A DNA stretch of 64,000 nt. It comes from Hyaloraphidium curvatum (Eukaryota > Monoblepharomycota > Hyaloraphidiomycetes > Hyaloraphidiales > Hyaloraphidiaceae). Under the pieces are notes generated by a model. That model was not told where the DNA came from and searched no databases. It saw only the letters and a list, made by a program, of their open reading frames with translations. A program made the translations under genes and the position numbers. Position 1 is the stretch's first letter. Each line of letters starts with the position of its first letter. The stretch covers positions 124,001-188,000 of the forward strand of contig JAIVFI010000023.1 in the NCBI GenBank assembly GCA_025558095.1. The letters are read 5' to 3'. This document shows, piece by piece, positions 61,044 to 64,000 of the stretch.

Positions 61044-62598
61044 TCAGAGTGAAGAAAGTGCATTGTACATCAATGTCGTGGCCTCGTCCGAGCGAACAGT
61101 CGTCCATGCAGCCAGAGCGTCTACCAATCGTCTCACTGCGCACCATCGGCGGCCGGCTTGCGGGCTCGGAGACGGCTTCCCCTCTGCAGTGCATCGGGGT
61201 GAGAAGGAGCAATCCACGCAGCTCGGGCATGCACGAACCTGCCAGCTCTCCGTCACCCCACCCGGCCTCCCGGCGTTCTCCTTCCCACCGCCGCGCTTCG
61301 CACCCTCCTCCCCGTACCCGCCACCCCGCCCTTTCTCGTCCGCCTCCTCGCCAAGGATCCCATCTACCAGCTTCCGGATCGCCTCCCTCTCCTTGCCCTT
61401 CCAGTCCTTTGCGATCCGCGCGCGGAAGATCGGGAGCGAGATCGCGTCCTCGGGCGTGATCCTGTTTCCGGGCGCCCAGCAGAGCATGCGCTGCGGATGG
61501 CGGGCTGGTCAATCCCCCTGCCATCCTTGTCTTCGGCGCTGCACCGACCTTTGTGAGTCGCAGCACCTCCACCGCATCGGCCTCGCCCTCCCTCCCGTCC
61601 ACCAGATCGTATAACCACCCCGCCCCGCCCGCCGCCCTCTCGAACGCCCTCTCCAGCCTCCCCACGCCCGCCGGATCGTGCTCCCTCGCCGCATCCAGCA
61701 CCGCTTGCCTCTCTCCCCGCGGCGGCGCGCCGATCCTCCTCGCCACGTGCTCGAGCTCCGCCGCCATGCCGTCGCGGCCGTCCCCGCGGAAGACAACGGA
61801 GCCGGAGAGCATCTCGCCGAGGACGGTGCCGAGGCCCCAGGCGTCGACGGCGTGGGAGTAGGGCGTGCGGAGGGCGATCTGCTCGGGGGAGCGGAAGAGA
61901 TCCGTGCCGTACTGGAGGGCGGGTCAGGGTGGCAGGCGGTGCGGTCCAGGAGACCTACGCCGGGAGAGAGGGGACCCCAAGAGAGGGAAAGCCGCCGGGC
62001 CTGGCCCATGTCCGTGAGCACGAGCCTGCCGTCTTTGGTGATGAGGAAGTTGCTGGGCGGTCGATGGATGTCAGTGATTCCCACGCTCGCGTCCAGCCAG
62101 AACAGCTCACCAGCTCTTGATGTCGCGGTGCACGATGCCGTGCCGCTTGAGGTGCAGCAGCGCGGCGAGCGCCTGGTGCGAGTACGAGACGACGGTGTCG
62201 ATGGGCATCCTGGCCGTCGCCCTGTCGATCTCCTGGGACAGGCTCTTGGCGGCCTTGTCCATGACGATGAGCGAGTCGGTGCCGGGGATGCGGTCCATGC
62301 CCGCGAGCTCCCTGTCCATCGAGGCGATGAGGGTTGAGAGGCCGACCATGTTGACGTTTCTGGTGTCGGGAACGAGCACGTCTCGGACTTTGACTATTCC
62401 GGGGAGACCGCCGAGCTGCTTTGCGAGCACTGCCTCCCGGAGCTGCCAAGCGTCGAGCGCCGTGGACGACCCGACGTCGGCGCTCGACACGTCGACCTTC
62501 TTGACGGCGAGCACGGTGCCGGAGCCCTTCTTCTTTGCCTCCTCGACGCGGCCCTGCCCTCCCTCGCCGATGAGCTGTCCGGAGAAGATGTAGCGCAT
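61044..62598 (-). CDS. Divergent serine/threonine protein kinase (DMG instead of DFG)
   Basis: Four exons (62598-62111, 62052-61959, 61911-61549, 61490-61044) give 463 aa. Kinase elements in order: glycine loop IGEGGQGRVEEA, LAVKKVDVS with the catalytic Lys, an insertion, HLKRHGIVHRDIKSCNFLI (spliced; HRD and Asn intact), VLTDMGQARRL in place of DFG, YGTDLFRSPEQIAL for the APE region, HAVDAWGLGTVLGEML, and the C-lobe end RMLCWAPGNRITPEDAISLP. The Phe-to-Met change in DFG is unusual, but the metal-binding Asp and Gly remain, so it may be active. The C-terminal 100 residues are Lys/Glu/Gly-rich and disordered. The first ATG used, 62598, places the glycine loop at once; a stretch of open frame upstream could be an extra 5' exon. 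Substrates are unknown. Confidence 0.8.
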
Positions 62599-62950
62599 TG
62601 CGACGGAGGAGAGCAGCTTCCCCGGCGGGGTCCCTGGGGCCCGGGCCGCCGAGCGTTCTAGCGAAGGAGCCTTGCTGACCGAGAAGATGGTGGTGTTCCC
62701 GGACGTAATTGCGGTCTTGTTCGGCGGGCTTGCGGGCTTCGGTGCGTGAAGGGGGACGGGTCAGCGAGAGCAGGTTGGGACCGATGCGGGGCCCCACATC
62801 GCCGGGGGGCACCTCTCCGTCGATGTTCTTTCCGTTTCCGCGTCCCGCTGCCGACCTGCGGAGGAGCATCGTGGGGTTCTGTTGTGTGCTTCGAGGGGTG
62901 TATTTGGGTGTGGGCGACAGCGTCCTCTCGCCCATCTGCCCAAGGAAACC
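62599..62950. promoter_or_regulatory. Divergent 5' region between the kinase and SMPD4-like genes
   Basis: These are 352 bases between outward-facing starts. The minus strand is open for about 40 codons next to the kinase ATG (PPGKLLSSVA before the start), so part may be kinase coding or 5' UTR. Confidence 0.4.
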
Positions 62951-64000
62951 ATGGCAGCGCGGGCGGCCGACTGGTCGCAGCTGTTCACGGGGCGGCACCC
63001 GCCGTCGGCGGTCGCCGCCGCGCTCGCGCCGCAGCTCGGCCCGAACCCGCCGGCGCCCGCCGCGCTGTACCAGAACGTGCCGGCGATCTGCTCGTGGCTG
63101 CTCGGCTCGCAGGGCCGCGGGGGCGCCGTCCACGCGCCGCAGCCCGCAGCCGAGGAGGCCGCGCTGGCCGGCATGCTCGCGCCGCCGAGCGGGTCGCTGT
63201 TCCGCGCCGCGCTCGCAATGGCCGGGGACGCGATGCTGTACGAGGTGCCGCTGAGCGCCCTGCCGCGGCCCACGCAGGCGCTCCTGGACACGGCGGAGCG
63301 TTCGCAGCTGCCGGCCCTGCTGCGCTCCCGCATCCACGCCGCGCCGGGCGCGGGGGACGGCAGCCACGTGCTCGCGCCCGGCAAGAGCGACCAGCAGATC
63401 CTGATTCGGATGACCGTGTGCGAGGTGAATTGCATTCGCGTCCGACGCCTCCGCACGCGTTCTCACGCCCCGGGCAGTACTTTCTCTTTGTCTTTCTGCT
63501 CGCAGGGACGGCATTCACGGCCGCAGCACCTGCTCTGCAGCCCCGGCCGGCCGTTTCCGGCGCACCCGCAACGGTCAACTCTCCCCCAGCCTTTTACCTG
63601 ACGCTGCTCTCGTCCTACGCGCGCTTCTTCCTCCCTCCGGAGCCTGGAGCACGTACCGACACCCGCACCGAGCCCTCCTCCCCCACCGCCGCGCGCCGCG
63701 CCTCCATCGCACCCGTCCTCGCCCGCGGCGCCTCCTTCTTCGCCGCCCGCACAGCAACGCAGCCCGCTCCGACCGGCGGCGCAGAGCAGCGCCCCGACGA
63801 GCCCAACGTCTTCACCCTCGTACCATCCGCGGACCTCGCCAGCGCCCTCTCCGAATTCTTCTGCGACGCGCTGGCGGAGCTGTTCCTGGGCCAGAACGCG
63901 CTGCCGACTCCCGGCGTCGCCCCGCGCGACCCTTACGTCAGGCCGCCGCTGGTGGTAATCAGGGGCACCGCGGACATCGTGCGGATGCTGCAGGGCGCGG
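62951..64000 (+). CDS. SMPD4-like (neutral sphingomyelinase 3) protein, N-terminal part, runs off the window
   Basis: Exon 1 is 62951-63415; exon 2 starts about 63541 and is open to 64000. The match to SMPD4 is by pattern: YQNVPAICSWLLGSQG (family: an FPWLVESIFG-like segment), a helix with MLAPPSGSLFRAALAMAGDA, then YEVPLSALPRPTQALLD (family FPVSYLPGPVKASI), and in exon 2 AFYLTLLSSYARFFLPPE followed by SALSEFFCDALAELFLGQN and VRPPLVVIRGTADIVRMLQ. SMPD4 lies at the ER and nuclear envelope and is linked to sphingomyelin turnover and nuclear pore insertion. The exon 2 acceptor is uncertain: CTGCAG at 63540 with a phase-0 join to the donor at 63416 (ACC/GTGTGC) is the only simple choice. The C-terminal half, with the membrane segment, is off the window. 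Confidence 0.62.

Overview
The window reads as nuclear DNA of a GC-rich, early-diverging fungus. Genes are dense on both strands and split by short introns, mostly 47-70 nt. The set includes NAA15, the glucosidase II beta subunit, a UBL3-type prenylated ubiquitin-fold protein, a BCS1-like AAA ATPase, an MSS51-like MYND protein, FEX and a chitin deacetylase. Chitin deacetylase, MSS51-like and FEX genes point to fungi. Several bacterial-looking enzymes that carry fungal introns (type III glutamine synthetase, D-aminoacylase, HCCA isomerase, SnoaL folds) suggest absorbed transferred genes. The closest genome I can think of is a zoosporic or chytrid-like fungus such as Hyaloraphidium. That is an impression, not a result.

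Layout. 1-6.3 kb: partial GAF protein, NAA15, MAPEG protein, secreted leishmanolysin-like peptidase. 6.8-15.5 kb: decayed WD (MIOS-like) fragment, four-UBA protein, D-aminoacylase, a divergent SnoaL/FAD-monooxygenase pair, and a heavily frameshifted U-box/SAM/USP7-UBL region. 16-22 kb: RCC1-like type I membrane protein, remnant of an orphan 7TM family, PhyH dioxygenase, MSS51-like protein. 22-30 kb: proline-rich orphan, SnoaL and HCCA-isomerase genes, mitochondrial carrier, MFS transporter, intact orphan 7TM gene. 30-43 kb: glycine-rich secreted protein, glucosidase II beta, second PhyH with a broken 7TM copy, OXNAD1-like reductase, UBL3, tandem secreted SdrD-B-like proteins (one broken). 43-50 kb: broken beta-helix gene, ankyrin/TKL kinase, C2H2 transcription factor. 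50-64 kb: type III glutamine synthetase, FEX, chitin deacetylase, large orphan repeat protein, PHOSPHO-type phosphatase, BCS1-like ATPase, divergent kinase, partial SMPD4-like gene.

The genes do not form one pathway. Three themes recur. Ubiquitin-related genes cluster (UBA, U-box/USP7, UBL3). Cell-surface and secreted proteins are numerous. Lineage-specific families repeatedly lie next to broken paralogues. The best candidate for something new is the 7TM family at 29059-30588, with relics at 19157 and 35701. Its predicted topology recalls gustatory-receptor-like proteins.

Limits: exon borders were set by eye from reading frame, GT/GC...AG and family alignment from memory. No search or RNA evidence was available.
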